Source: G963717155 sp963717155 (GTDB lineage Bacteria; Actinomycetota; Thermoleophilia; Gaiellales; JALYLC01). From it: a DNA stretch of 64,000 bases. The notes under the pieces are model-generated. The model saw nothing but the letters and a program-made list of their open reading frames with translations, was not told the DNA's origin and ran no database searches. The stretch is from the NCBI GenBank assembly GCA_963717155.1, contig OY970326.1, positions 4,030,001-4,094,000 on the forward strand, read 5' to 3'. Numbering within the stretch: the first letter of the stretch is position 1; each line of letters starts with the position of its first letter. This document shows positions 9,131-17,001 of the stretch, piece by piece. The position numbers and the translations under genes are program-made.

Positions 9131-9489
9131 TGGCGCTGCGCGGCGGCATCACGGTCTTCGCATCCGACATCGGTGCGAGCCGGCGCTTCTACGGCGAGCA
9201 GCTCGGGCTGACGCTCGTCGAGGACGAGGACGGGTTCTGGGCGAGGCTCGACGAGGTAGAGCTGCGCGTCGACGGCGGCGCGCGCCGGCGCCGGCTCTCG
9301 CGTGAGTTCTACGAGGAGGCGGGCGTGCTCGTGCGCCTCGAGACGGACAGCTTCGACAGCTTCCTCGGCGGGATCGTCTCGCGCGGCGTCAAGCTGTTCA
9401 GCGAGGTCAAGGACTCGGACGAGGGTCGCTTCGTCGGCTTCGTCGACCCGGACGGAAACCTCTTCGAGCTGATCGAGTCGGTCCGGTAG
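9130..9489 (+). CDS. Small VOC (glyoxalase/bleomycin-resistance fold) protein
   Basis: A 119-residue single VOC module: two beta-alpha-beta repeats, from ITVFASDIGASRRFYGEQLG to GFVDPDGNLFELIE. GTG 9130 shares one base with the lipB stop, and the gene ends 2 bases before lipA, so it is translated inside the lipoate unit. The usual first metal-ligand position holds a threonine (GITVFAS) rather than His, while the final E of LFELIE is kept, so it may be a binding protein or a dimer with an altered metal site. A role in lipoate synthesis is not known for this family. Confidence 0.82.
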   Translation: MALRGGITVFASDIGASRRFYGEQLGLTLVEDEDGFWARLDEVELRVDGGARRRRLSREFYEEAGVLVRLETDSFDSFLGGIVSRGVKLFSEVKDSDEGRFVGFVDPDGNLFELIESVR

Positions 9490-9491
9490 CC

Positions 9492-10418
9492 ATGGCATGG
9501 GGAGCCCTCGCCCACGAGCGCCCGGCGTGGATGCGCGTACGCATGCCCTCGCCCGGATCGCGGTACGCCGAGCTCGAGGGGATCCTGCGGGGCGACGGCC
9601 TGCACTCGGTGTGCGAGGAGGCTCGCTGCCCGAACATCGGCGAGTGCTTCGGCCGCGGCACCGCGACGTTCCAGATCATGGGAGACACCTGCACGCGCGC
9701 CTGCCGCTACTGCGCCGTCCTCTCGGGCAAGCACGGCGATCCCCTCGACCCGCTCGAGCCGGGCAAGGTCGCCTCGGCCGCCGCGCGCATGGGCCTGAGC
9801 CACGTCGTCGTGACCTCGGTCGACCGCGACGATCTGCCGGATCGTGGAGCGGAGCACTGGGCCAGGACCGTGCTCGCGCTGCGGCGCAAGCTGCCCGATG
9901 CGACCGTCGAGGTGCTGACGCCCGACTTCCTCGGCTGCGAGGAGGAGGCGCTCGGGACGTTGCTCGAGGCGGGTCCCGACGTGTTCAACCACAACATCGA
10001 GACCTGCCGGCGCATCCAGCCGCGCGTGCGCATCAAGGGCGACTACGAGCGGGCGCTCTCGCTGCTGCGCCGCGCGCGTGAGATGTGGGAGGAGCGCTTT
10101 CCCGACCGGCCCCCGTTGCTGACCAAGTCGGGGATCGTCGCCGGCATGGGCGAGACCGACGACGAGATCATCGAGACGATGCGCGACCTCCGCGCACACG
10201 ACGTCGACGTGGTGACGATCGGTCAGTACCTGCAGCCGAGCGCGCGCCATCTCGCGCTCGACCGCTGGGTCCCGCTCGCGAGCTTCCGCCGCTTCCGCGA
10301 GGAGGGCGAGGCGATGGGCTTCGGATCGGTGTTCTCGGGCCCGCTCGTGCGCTCGAGCTATCGCGCGGACGAGCAGCGGCTGGCCGCGAGCGGCGAGAGC
10401 CGCGTCGTGACGCTCTAG
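9492..10418 (+). CDS. lipA: Lipoyl synthase LipA
   Basis: Radical SAM enzyme that inserts two sulfurs into protein-bound octanoate. Both iron-sulfur sites are visible: the auxiliary cluster cysteines in VCEEARCPNIGEC, and the SAM-cluster motif CTRACRYC, followed by the C-terminal RSSY serine ligand of the auxiliary cluster. Length (308) is normal. ATG 9492 follows the VOC gene by 2 bases. Its stop TAG lies in a CTAG directly abutting the MITE-like element, so the element has not altered the protein end. Confidence 0.96.
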   Translation: MAWGALAHERPAWMRVRMPSPGSRYAELEGILRGDGLHSVCEEARCPNIGECFGRGTATFQIMGDTCTRACRYCAVLSGKHGDPLDPLEPGKVASAAARMGLSHVVVTSVDRDDLPDRGAEHWARTVLALRRKLPDATVEVLTPDFLGCEEEALGTLLEAGPDVFNHNIETCRRIQPRVRIKGDYERALSLLRRAREMWEERFPDRPPLLTKSGIVAGMGETDDEIIETMRDLRAHDVDVVTIGQYLQPSARHLALDRWVPLASFRRFREEGEAMGFGSVFSGPLVRSSYRADEQRLAASGESRVVTL

Positions 10419-10623
10419 GAGGCTGTCGAAGGACCGGCGTGGATGCTCGGGGTTCTCGGAGCGAGCGGGGGCGTCGGTTGGCTCGATGGGCAGGCTGGTG
10501 GCCTGTTCGAGAGCCGGCCGGCGTCCCTGCGAAGCCCCGGTGCCCGCTCAGCTAGCGCTCTCCGGAGACCGGACCTGTGCTGAGCGGGATCCGGGTCGCC
10601 GGAGGACTGGGGTCGACAGACTC
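10419..10623. mobile_element. MITE-like non-autonomous element with CTAG target duplication
   Basis: A 205-base segment between convergent lipA and fumC. Its ends are terminal inverted repeats: GAGGCTGTCGA (10419-10429) and the complement of GAGTCTGTCGA (10613-10623), 10 of 11 identical. Both ends are flanked by CTAG (10415-10418 and 10624-10627), as expected of a 4-base target duplication. The inside has no credible coding frame. The outer CTAG copies contain the stop codons of lipA and fumC. The transposase family is not identified. Confidence 0.7.
10543..10588. terminator. Hairpin inside the element, possible bidirectional terminator
   Basis: CCCGCTCAGC (10543-10552) and GCTGAGCGGG (10579-10588) form a perfect 10-base stem around a 26-base loop that itself holds CTCCGGAG. 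It lies between convergent genes, so it could stop transcripts from both sides. There is no U-tract, so intrinsic termination is only a suggestion; it may instead be a structural feature of the mobile element. Confidence 0.4.
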
Positions 10624-11946
10624 CTAGTCCCGGACCGCCTGGTTCCCCAGCGCCATCGCGCGCAGGTCGAGCGCCTCGTCGAGCACCGAGTCCTCGACGC
10701 CGTGCTCGCGCGCGACCTCGCGCAGCGAGCGGCCTGACGCGACCGCGTCGTTCACGATCGCCGTCGCGCGGTCGTATCCGATGTACGGGTTCAGGGCCGT
10801 CGCCATCGCGAGCGTCGCCTCGCCGTAGCGCTCGGCCTGCTCGCGGTTCGCCTCGAGGCCGTCGACGCACTTCTCGGCCAGGAGCGTGGTCGCCGCGGTC
10901 AGAAGCTCGATCGACTCGAGCACGTTGCGCGCGATCATCGGGACGTACACGTTCAGCTCGAACGCGCCGGACATGCCGCCGATCGTGACCGCAGTGTCGT
11001 TGCCGATCACCTGGGCGGCGACCTGCGTGCAGACCTCGGGAATCACCGGATTGACCTTGCCGGGCATGATCGAGCTGCCCTTCTGCAGCTCGGGGAGGAA
11101 CAGCTCGCCGAGCCCGGCGCGCGGCCCCGAGCCCATCCAGCGCAGGTCGTTCGCGATCTTCGTGAGCGACACGGCCACGACCTTGAGGGCGCCCGACGTC
11201 TCGACGAGCGCATCGCGGTTCGCCTGCGCCTCGAAGCGATCGAGCGGCGCCGCGATGACGAGGCCCGTGTCCGCCGTCAGCCGCTCACGAACGCGCGCCG
11301 CGAACTCGGGATGCGTGTTGAGACCGGTTCCGGTGGCCGTTCCGCCGAGCGGGATCTGGCCGAGCCGCTCGAGCACGCCCGCGACGCGATCGCGGCCGAG
11401 CGCGATCTGCGCCGCGTAGCCGCCGAACTCCTGCCCCATCGTCACGGGCACCGCGTCCATCAGGTGGGTGCGGCCGGCCTTGACGACGTCGGCGAACTCG
11501 GACGCCTTCGCGTCGAGGGATGCGTGCAGCCGCTCGAGAGCCGGGAGCAGATCGTGCGTCGCGAGGTCGAGTGCGGCGAGATGGACGGCCGACGGGAACA
11601 CGTCGTTCGAGCTCTGGCCGAGGTTCACGTGGTCGTTCGGATGCGCCCCGCCGCCGGCCAGCGTCGCGATGACCTCGTTCGCGTTCGTGTTCGACGACGT
11701 GCCGGAGCCCGTCTGGAACACGTCGATCGGGAACTGGTCGTCGTGCTCGCCTCGTGCGACCGCGTCGCCGGCTCGCGCGATCCGCTCGGCGAGGTCGCGG
11801 TCGAGCAGGCCGAGATCGGCGTTCACGCGCGCAGCAGCCGCCTTGATGCGACCGAGCCAGTGCACGAGCCGTACCGGGATGCCACGGCCGGAGACGGGGA
11901 AGTTGGCAATCGCCTTGCGTGTCTCGGGGCCGTACAGCTCGCTCAT
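10624..11946 (-). CDS. fumC: Fumarate hydratase, class II
   Basis: Reversible hydration of fumarate to malate in the TCA cycle, an iron-free homotetramer. The 440 residues carry the superfamily signature GSSIMPGKVNP, the active-site segments TGSGTSSNTNANEV and GRTHLMDAVPVTMGQE, and HPNDHVNLGQSSND. ATG 11946 gives the usual N-terminus and has AGGAAG 6-7 bases upstream. A possible frame extension to 12534 lacks family sequence and crosses the mqnB promoter. Convergent with lipA across the MITE-like element. Confidence 0.95.
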   Translation of the reverse strand: MSELYGPETRKAIANFPVSGRGIPVRLVHWLGRIKAAAARVNADLGLLDRDLAERIARAGDAVARGEHDDQFPIDVFQTGSGTSSNTNANEVIATLAGGGAHPNDHVNLGQSSNDVFPSAVHLAALDLATHDLLPALERLHASLDAKASEFADVVKAGRTHLMDAVPVTMGQEFGGYAAQIALGRDRVAGVLERLGQIPLGGTATGTGLNTHPEFAARVRERLTADTGLVIAAPLDRFEAQANRDALVETSGALKVVAVSLTKIANDLRWMGSGPRAGLGELFLPELQKGSSIMPGKVNPVIPEVCTQVAAQVIGNDTAVTIGGMSGAFELNVYVPMIARNVLESIELLTAATTLLAEKCVDGLEANREQAERYGEATLAMATALNPYIGYDRATAIVNDAVASGRSLREVAREHGVEDSVLDEALDLRAMALGNQAVRD

Positions 11947-12027
11947 GGGGTCTTCCTCGACGGTGTGAGTTTGGGGAACGCGCACCCCGAATCGTAGAGC
12001 CGCGCGGCGGGCCCCTATTCTCCGCCC

Positions 12028-12585
12028 GTGATCCTGCTCGTCGCAGCGACCGCCCAGGAGCTCGTCGAGGTTCCCGGCACACGCGGGCTCGCATGCGGGC
12101 TCGGCCCGGTCGATGCGGCTCTCGCCACCCGGGCCGCGCTCGCCGCCGCGAGCGTGCAGGCGGTCCTGCACGTCGGTATCGCGGGCGCGCGTCACGCAGC
12201 CGGCGTTCCCCTGCTCACCGTGATCATCGGGAGCGAGTCGCGCTACAGCGACCACCGCCTCCGCACGCTGCCGGCTCCCGTCGCGTGGCCCGACCCCGCG
12301 CTCGTCGAGGCTGCGCGTCGGGCGATCCCCACGGCGCTCGTGCGTCCGATCGCGACGAGCGGCCACGTCGGCGGCGGCTCCGATGCCGATGTCGAGGCGA
12401 TGGAGGGCTACGGCGTGTTGCGCGCCGCCGAGTCCGCCGGAGTGCCCGCCGTCGAGGTGCGGGTGGTGTCGAACGAGGTGGAGGAGCAGGATCGTGCGCG
12501 CTGGCGGTTCGCCGACGCGTTCGCGGTCCTCCACGAGGCGATTCCAGGCCTGGCGAGGGAGGTGGCGGCGGCGTGCACGAGCTGA
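12028..12585 (+). CDS. mqnB: Futalosine hydrolase MqnB
   Basis: Nucleoside-phosphorylase-fold enzyme that splits futalosine to dehypoxanthine futalosine and hypoxanthine in the alternative menaquinone pathway. The 185-residue protein has the family segments HVGIAGAR, GSDADVEAMEGYGVLRAAE (with the nucleobase and ribose contacts) and VEVRVVSNE. On sequence alone it could be another MTA/SAH-nucleosidase-like enzyme, but it overlaps mqnD by 13 bases. GTG 12028 follows TATTCT (12016-12021) by 6 bases, a leaderless layout. It is slightly shorter than most MqnB. Confidence 0.85.
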   Translation: MILLVAATAQELVEVPGTRGLACGLGPVDAALATRAALAAASVQAVLHVGIAGARHAAGVPLLTVIIGSESRYSDHRLRTLPAPVAWPDPALVEAARRAIPTALVRPIATSGHVGGGSDADVEAMEGYGVLRAAESAGVPAVEVRVVSNEVEEQDRARWRFADAFAVLHEAIPGLAREVAAACTS

Positions 12586-13370
12586 CGTTCGGCTTCTCGC
12601 CCTGCCCGAACGACACGTTCGCGTTCCACGCGGTCGTGCACGAGCTCGTCGGCGGCGACCTGCGGGTGCAGCCGACCCTGCGCGACATCGAGGATCTGAA
12701 CCGGGCTGCCCGCAGCAGCGAGCTCGCGCTGACCAAGCTCAGCGTCGGCGCCCTCGCGGGGCTGGGTGATCGCTACCGGCCGCTGCGAGCCGGCGCCGCG
12801 CTCGGGCACGGCGTCGGGCCCCTGGTCGTCGCGCGGGAGCCTGCAACGCTGGCCGCTGCCGTCGCGGGCCGCTTCGCGGTGCCGGGGCTCGACACGACGG
12901 CGTTCCTGCTGCTTCGGCTCGCAGCGCCGGAGCTGGGAGAGATCGTCGAGCTGCGCTACGACCGCATTCTCCAGGCGGTTGCGACGGGAGAGGTCGACGC
13001 CGGACTCATCATCCACGAGAGCCGGTTCACGTACGAGGAGCACGGCCTCGTCCGCGTCGCCGATCTGGGCGAGTGGTGGGAGGCCGAGACCGGCCTGCCG
13101 GTGCCGCTCGCAGTGATCGGCGCGCGAGCCGACCTCGATCCGGCCGTCGTCGAGGCAGCCGAGTCGACGCTGCGCGCCTCGGTCGAGTACGCGTTCGCCC
13201 ATCCGGAGGCGAGCCGGGGCTACGTGCGAGCGCACTCGCAGGAGCTCTCCGACGAGGTCTGCGACCGTCACATCGCGCTCTACGTCAACGAGTTCAGCAT
13301 CGACCTCGGCGACGAGGGCATGCGCGCGGTGGAGTCACTCGCGCGCCGGGTCGACCGCCAACCTTCTTAA
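12573..13370 (+). CDS. mqnD: 1,4-dihydroxy-6-naphthoate synthase MqnD
   Basis: Converts cyclic dehypoxanthine futalosine to 1,4-dihydroxy-6-naphthoate, the ring precursor of menaquinone. The 265-residue periplasmic-binding-protein-like fold shows SPCPNDTFAF near the N-terminus, LTKLSVGAL, the GLDTTAFLLLRL segment, and the catalytic His148 in LIIHESRFTY. GTG 12573 is inside the end of mqnB with AGGGAGG about 10 bases upstream, so the two are coupled. mqnA and mqnC are not in the window. Confidence 0.92.
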   Translation: MHELTFGFSPCPNDTFAFHAVVHELVGGDLRVQPTLRDIEDLNRAARSSELALTKLSVGALAGLGDRYRPLRAGAALGHGVGPLVVAREPATLAAAVAGRFAVPGLDTTAFLLLRLAAPELGEIVELRYDRILQAVATGEVDAGLIIHESRFTYEEHGLVRVADLGEWWEAETGLPVPLAVIGARADLDPAVVEAAESTLRASVEYAFAHPEASRGYVRAHSQELSDEVCDRHIALYVNEFSIDLGDEGMRAVESLARRVDRQPS

Positions 13371-13443
13371 CGATCTGTTCGGATCTGGTTCGAATCGCGA
13401 CGGAGCGGCGCCACGAGGCCGGAAAATCCGGTACTAACGCGCA

Positions 13444-14979
13444 ATGCGAACTCGAACCACCGTCGTCGCGCTGTGTGCCATGGGAGCCGCGTGCGCGCTC
13501 GCCGGGCCCGCCGTCGCCGCTCCCACGGCGACGAAGATCACGCTGCCGGCAGACCCGTCCTACATCACGTATCCCGCGACCGGCGCGTCGGGGCTGGCCG
13601 TCACGGGCACGTCGAACGGCAAGACCGACAAGGTCGACCTGCGCTGTGACGGCACGATCGCAATGGTCATGAAGGCCGGCGTCACGCCGAACGCGAGCGG
13701 TGTCTTCTCGACCACGATCTCGGCCGTCAACATGGCGAAGCTCGGCGGTCAGTCGTGCGTGCTGCGCGCCGTGCCGGCGGGCGGCAAGCCGACCGCCGCG
13801 TTCGTCGGGCCGCGCCTGCTCATCGGCGACGTTCGGCTGATCCCCGTCAAGGGCGGCCCCTCCAACGGCGCAGTCGTCGACTACCGGGTTCGCGCGCCCC
13901 AGCTGACCGGCCGGGGCGTCTACTCGTCGATCGGCAGCTGCGGCGTCCAGGGCTCGGCCACGTTCTCCGCGACATTCACGGTCTCGACCGATGTCTTCGC
14001 CTGCGCCGCGCGACTCGCGAACACGATCGGCGCGCAGTCCGCGATCCAGGTCGACGGGGTGAACGCCTTTGCCTCCGAGGGAGCGGCCTCGCTCTTCACG
14101 GGCAGCGCCAACCTCCCGGGCCTCAGTCCCCTGGCCCTCGCCGTGAGCACCGACCCGGCAACGGGCAACCTGACGATTCGCGAGTCCGAGGTCATCGTCA
14201 AGTGCGCGCCCGATCAGACCACGTGGCCCGCGACCCCGGCGACGTGCACGAGCTTCACCCCGGCCGGCGTGAAGCTCGACCGAACGATCACGCAGGGTCG
14301 CGACGGCCGGCTCGCGTCGGTCATCGACACGTGGACGACCACGGACGGCCACGCCCACAAGCTCAGCGCCACCTACGAGAACGGATCGATCAGCGGCGCC
14401 GCGTTCTGGTTCCCGTGGCTCACGAAGAACTGGGTGCTGTACGACGTGGGCAACCTCGTCTCGCCGTCCGCGACGTCGCCGTTCAGCTACCTCGTCAAGT
14501 ACGCGTCGGCGAGCGACAACGACACGAAGCACTCGCAGGGCGCGGCGCTCGTACAGCTCGCGCCCGAGGCCATGGCCTTCCGAAGCAGCTCCTCCCTGTG
14601 GGTCAAGGAGGTGCGTACCGTGCCCGCGACCGGCAACCTGACGCTCGGGCTGGCGTACGTGTGGGGCACGACGACCGCCGAGGTGACCGCATCCGCCGCG
14701 GCGGTGCAGACGAGCCTCACGCTGCCCTGCGTCGTGCCGCGCACGCTCGGCATGACCATTCCCCAGGCAAGCGACAGCTTTCGCAAGAACGGCTGCGTGC
14801 TCGGCACGCAGGTGCACGAGATCTCGTCGAAGGTGAAGAAGAACCACGTCAAGGCGCAGGCGCCCAAGGCCGGCCTGACGGTGCCCAACGGCACCAAGGT
14901 CACCGTCACGATCTCGGACGGCCCGAAGAAGCCGGCGAAGAAGCCCGCGAAGAAGCCGGCGAACACGAAGACGACGTAG
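13444..14979 (+). CDS. Secreted protein with C-terminal PASTA domain and Lys/Pro/Ala tail
   Basis: A 511-residue exported protein. A signal peptide (TTVVALCAMGAACALAGPAVAA) is followed by about 400 residues of Ser/Thr/Gly-rich, probably beta-structured sequence with scattered Cys pairs. A single PASTA-like domain (about residues 425-492: VVPRTLGMTIPQASDSFRKN to VTVTISDG) is then followed by a tail of KKPA repeats. PASTA domains usually bind peptidoglycan fragments on serine/threonine kinases or PBPs; here there is no kinase or transpeptidase domain. The Lys-rich tail could bind wall polymers. ATG 13444 follows TACTAA (13432-13437) by 6 bases. Function unknown. Confidence 0.75.
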   Translation: MRTRTTVVALCAMGAACALAGPAVAAPTATKITLPADPSYITYPATGASGLAVTGTSNGKTDKVDLRCDGTIAMVMKAGVTPNASGVFSTTISAVNMAKLGGQSCVLRAVPAGGKPTAAFVGPRLLIGDVRLIPVKGGPSNGAVVDYRVRAPQLTGRGVYSSIGSCGVQGSATFSATFTVSTDVFACAARLANTIGAQSAIQVDGVNAFASEGAASLFTGSANLPGLSPLALAVSTDPATGNLTIRESEVIVKCAPDQTTWPATPATCTSFTPAGVKLDRTITQGRDGRLASVIDTWTTTDGHAHKLSATYENGSISGAAFWFPWLTKNWVLYDVGNLVSPSATSPFSYLVKYASASDNDTKHSQGAALVQLAPEAMAFRSSSSLWVKEVRTVPATGNLTLGLAYVWGTTTAEVTASAAAVQTSLTLPCVVPRTLGMTIPQASDSFRKNGCVLGTQVHEISSKVKKNHVKAQAPKAGLTVPNGTKVTVTISDGPKKPAKKPAKKPANTKTT

Positions 14980-14987
14980 CCCGTGGC

Positions 14988-15003
14988 GCGGGCCGGTGCC
15001 CGC
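14988..15003. terminator. Short hairpin between convergent genes
   Basis: GCGGGC (14988-14993), a CGGT loop and GCCCGC (14998-15003) form a tight GC hairpin exactly in the 24-base gap between the PASTA gene and the convergent ferredoxin reductase gene. Symmetry allows use from both strands. No T-run follows, so efficient intrinsic termination is uncertain. Confidence 0.45.
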
Positions 15004-16035
15004 CTACTCGGTGGAGTACGCGGGCTGCACCTTGACGCCGCGAGCGCGCGCGACGCACTGGTTCGCAGCGATCGCGGCCTCGCCGAGGCCGATCGTGATG
15101 AGCGTGATCTTCCCCTCGTAGTGCGCCACGTCGCCGGCGGCGAACACGTTCGGCAGGGCGGTCTCGAAGGTCGTCGGGTCGACGCGGACCTGCTTCTTGC
15201 CGACCACCTCGAGGCCCCACTCCGCAATGGCGCCGAGGCGCGAGATGAAGCCGAGCTGGAGGATCAGCGCGTCGCAGTCGACCCGCTCGACCTCGCCGGT
15301 GTCGGCGTGCTCGATGTCGACGGCCTCGATCCGCTCGACCCCGTGGATCGCACGCACCTCGTAGGGGGTCAGGATGCGCGCACGGCCCTCGTCGGCCAGC
15401 CGCCGGACCTCGGTCTGGGACGACTCGAGGCCGCGGAAGCGGTCGCGGCGGTGGACGAGATGGATCGGGCCGGACGCCGTGTCCTGCAGGTTGACCGTCC
15501 AGTCGAGCGCCGAGTCGCCGCCTCCGACGATCACGCAGCGGCAGCCCTCGAACTCGGCCTTGCGGGTCACGAAGTAGTGGAGACCCCTGCCGCGCCATGC
15601 CTCGAGACCGGCGATCGGCAGCGTGCGCGGCTCGAATGCGCCGTGACCGGCGGTGATGATCAGCGTGCGCGTGAGGTAGTCGCCGCCCTTGTCGGTCGTC
15701 AGGCGCCACAGCTCCTCGCCGTCGAGGTCGATGCGCTCGAGTCCGCGAACGTCCTCGCCCAGATGCACGTCGGGGTCGTACTGCAGCCCCTGCTCGACCA
15801 TCCGGTCGACGTACTCCTGGCCGTTGATCTTCGGGAACCCCGCGATGTCGAAGATGTGCTTCTCGGGGTACACGGCGGCGACCTGGCCCCCGAGCTGCTC
15901 GAGGCTCTCGACGATGCGACACGAGGCCTCACGGTGGCCGACGTAGTACGCGGCGGCGAGGCCGGCCGGGCCCGCACCGATGATCGTCACGTCGACCACG
16001 TCGGCGTGGCGACCGTTGAGGCTCGCGTTGCTCAT
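15004..16035 (-). CDS. Thioredoxin reductase-like ferredoxin/flavodoxin-NADP reductase
   Basis: FAD enzyme passing electrons between NADPH and ferredoxin. The 343-residue protein has the FAD-binding GAGPAGLAAAYYVG, the YPEKHIFDIAGFP segment and PKINGQEYV typical of the YumC-type family, an NADP-binding GGGDSALDW, and the C-terminal FAD motif VFAAGDVAHY. The CxxC redox pair of thioredoxin reductases is absent, which separates it from TrxB. ATG 16035 is used because the longer frame adds non-family sequence. It lies 40 bases downstream of erpA on the same strand, suggesting a shared iron-sulfur or electron-supply role. Confidence 0.88.
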   Translation of the reverse strand: MSNASLNGRHADVVDVTIIGAGPAGLAAAYYVGHREASCRIVESLEQLGGQVAAVYPEKHIFDIAGFPKINGQEYVDRMVEQGLQYDPDVHLGEDVRGLERIDLDGEELWRLTTDKGGDYLTRTLIITAGHGAFEPRTLPIAGLEAWRGRGLHYFVTRKAEFEGCRCVIVGGGDSALDWTVNLQDTASGPIHLVHRRDRFRGLESSQTEVRRLADEGRARILTPYEVRAIHGVERIEAVDIEHADTGEVERVDCDALILQLGFISRLGAIAEWGLEVVGKKQVRVDPTTFETALPNVFAAGDVAHYEGKITLITIGLGEAAIAANQCVARARGVKVQPAYSTE

Positions 16036-16075
16036 CGCCCGGAGGCTAGTAGAGGGTCGTGGTAGAGCGCCGAGA

Positions 16076-16450
16076 TCAGTGGCTGCAGCCGGAACCGCAG
16101 CCGCCGGCGCCCGCGGGCACCTCGCCACCCTCGGCCTGGAAGCTCTGGCCGCAGCCGCACGATGCCGACGCGTTCGGGTTCTCGACCGTGAAGCCCTGGC
16201 CCATCAGCCCGTCGACGTAGTCGACGCTGGCACCCTCGAGGTACGGAAGGCTGAAACGGTCGACGATGATCGTGACGCCGTACTGCTCGGCGATCTCGTC
16301 GCCTGCCTGAGGGGCGCCGTCGAAGCCGAGCGCGTACTGGAACCCCGAGCAGCCGCCGCCCTGCACGGCGACGCGCAGCGTCTCGGCATCGGCCTCCTCG
16401 GCCAGCAGCTCGCGGACCTTCTCGGCCGCCCGTTCGGACAGGCTGATCAT
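16076..16450 (-). CDS. erpA: Iron-sulfur cluster carrier, ErpA/HesB/IscA family
   Basis: A-type carrier that delivers Fe-S clusters to apo-enzymes. The 124 residues carry the three conserved cysteines in GGGCSGF and SCGCGQSF. The C-terminus has an extra Gly/Cys-rich tail (GGCGSGCSH) beyond the usual end; it may be a metal-binding addition. ATG 16450 follows an extended -10 (TACGAT, 16457-16462) by 6 bases, so the mRNA should be leaderless. It diverges from the nuo operon, whose subunits need at least eight clusters, and LipA, which also uses clusters, is nearby. Confidence 0.9.
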   Translation of the reverse strand: MISLSERAAEKVRELLAEEADAETLRVAVQGGGCSGFQYALGFDGAPQAGDEIAEQYGVTIIVDRFSLPYLEGASVDYVDGLMGQGFTVENPNASASCGCGQSFQAEGGEVPAGAGGCGSGCSH

Positions 16451-16456
16451 GGTCGA

Positions 16457-16485
16457 ATCGTACCAGTGGATTGACGTTGCGTCAG
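16457..16485 (-). promoter_or_regulatory. erpA promoter with overlapping palindrome
   Basis: On the minus strand, CTGACG (16480-16485) as -35 and TACGAT (16457-16462) as -10 are separated by 17 bases, and the ATG comes 6 bases after the -10. TGACG-TTG-CGTCA (16472-16484), a perfect inverted repeat, overlaps the -35 and could be an operator. The regulator is unknown. Confidence 0.6.
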
Positions 16486-16570
16486 GGTGCGAGACCGGTG
16501 ACTTTGTGACGATCGGTCTGAACACGGAAAACTCGCTCATGGAGCGGTTTCGTGCGCGACGGCGCGCAGC

Positions 16571-16598
16571 GTGAACGGGGCCATTTGTGTGCTATCGT
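16571..16598 (+). promoter_or_regulatory. Probable nuo operon promoter
   Basis: GTGAAC (16571-16576) and TATCGT (16593-16598), 16 bases apart, with TGTGC before the -10, form the best promoter candidate upstream of nuoA. The predicted start near 16605 would leave a leader of about 34 bases containing AAGGAG (16623-16628). A similar GTGAAC-16-TAGCAT arrangement precedes the subtilase gene. The rest of the 188-base erpA-nuoA gap shows no other clear feature. Confidence 0.5.
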
Positions 16599-16638
16599 CG
16601 CCGCCGTCCGCCCGTTCGAGCGAAGGAGCAGGCTCCGC

Positions 16639-17001
16639 GTGCTTGGGGATTGGGCCGCGATTCTCATGTTCGTCCTGTTCGCCGCGGCAATCGCCACGTC
16701 GCTGCTGCTGGCGTCGATCTTCGTCGGCCGCCGCGGAAAGCGCGTCGGACACGCCAAGACGATGCCGTTCGAGTCCGGCGTCGCCGTCGCTGCGTACCAG
16801 CCGTCGCGGTTCTCGATCTCGTACTACCTCACGGCCATGATGTTCATCGTCTTCGACATCGAGATGGTGTTCCTGGCGCCGCTCGCGGTGCTCATGCGAA
16901 AGCTCCAGCTGTTCGGCCTGGCCGAGCTCGTGTTGTTCGTCGCCCTCCTCGGCGTCGGCTACGTCTACATCTGGCGAAAGGGGGCGCTCGAGTGGAAGTA
17001 G
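16639..17001 (+). CDS. nuoA: NADH-quinone oxidoreductase subunit A
   Basis: Small membrane subunit of complex I at the junction of the peripheral and membrane arms. The 120 residues give three transmembrane helices, and the conserved loop KTMPFESGV plus FDIEMVFLAPLAVL are the family marks. GTG 16639 is chosen because family sequence starts there and AAGGAG is about 11 bases upstream. First gene of the 14-gene nuo operon; its end overlaps nuoB by 10 bases. Confidence 0.95.
   Translation: MLGDWAAILMFVLFAAAIATSLLLASIFVGRRGKRVGHAKTMPFESGVAVAAYQPSRFSISYYLTAMMFIVFDIEMVFLAPLAVLMRKLQLFGLAELVLFVALLGVGYVYIWRKGALEWK

Noticed and set aside
14930..14979. AAGAAGCC repeats as a satellite
   Set aside because: They simply encode the KKPA tail of the PASTA protein.
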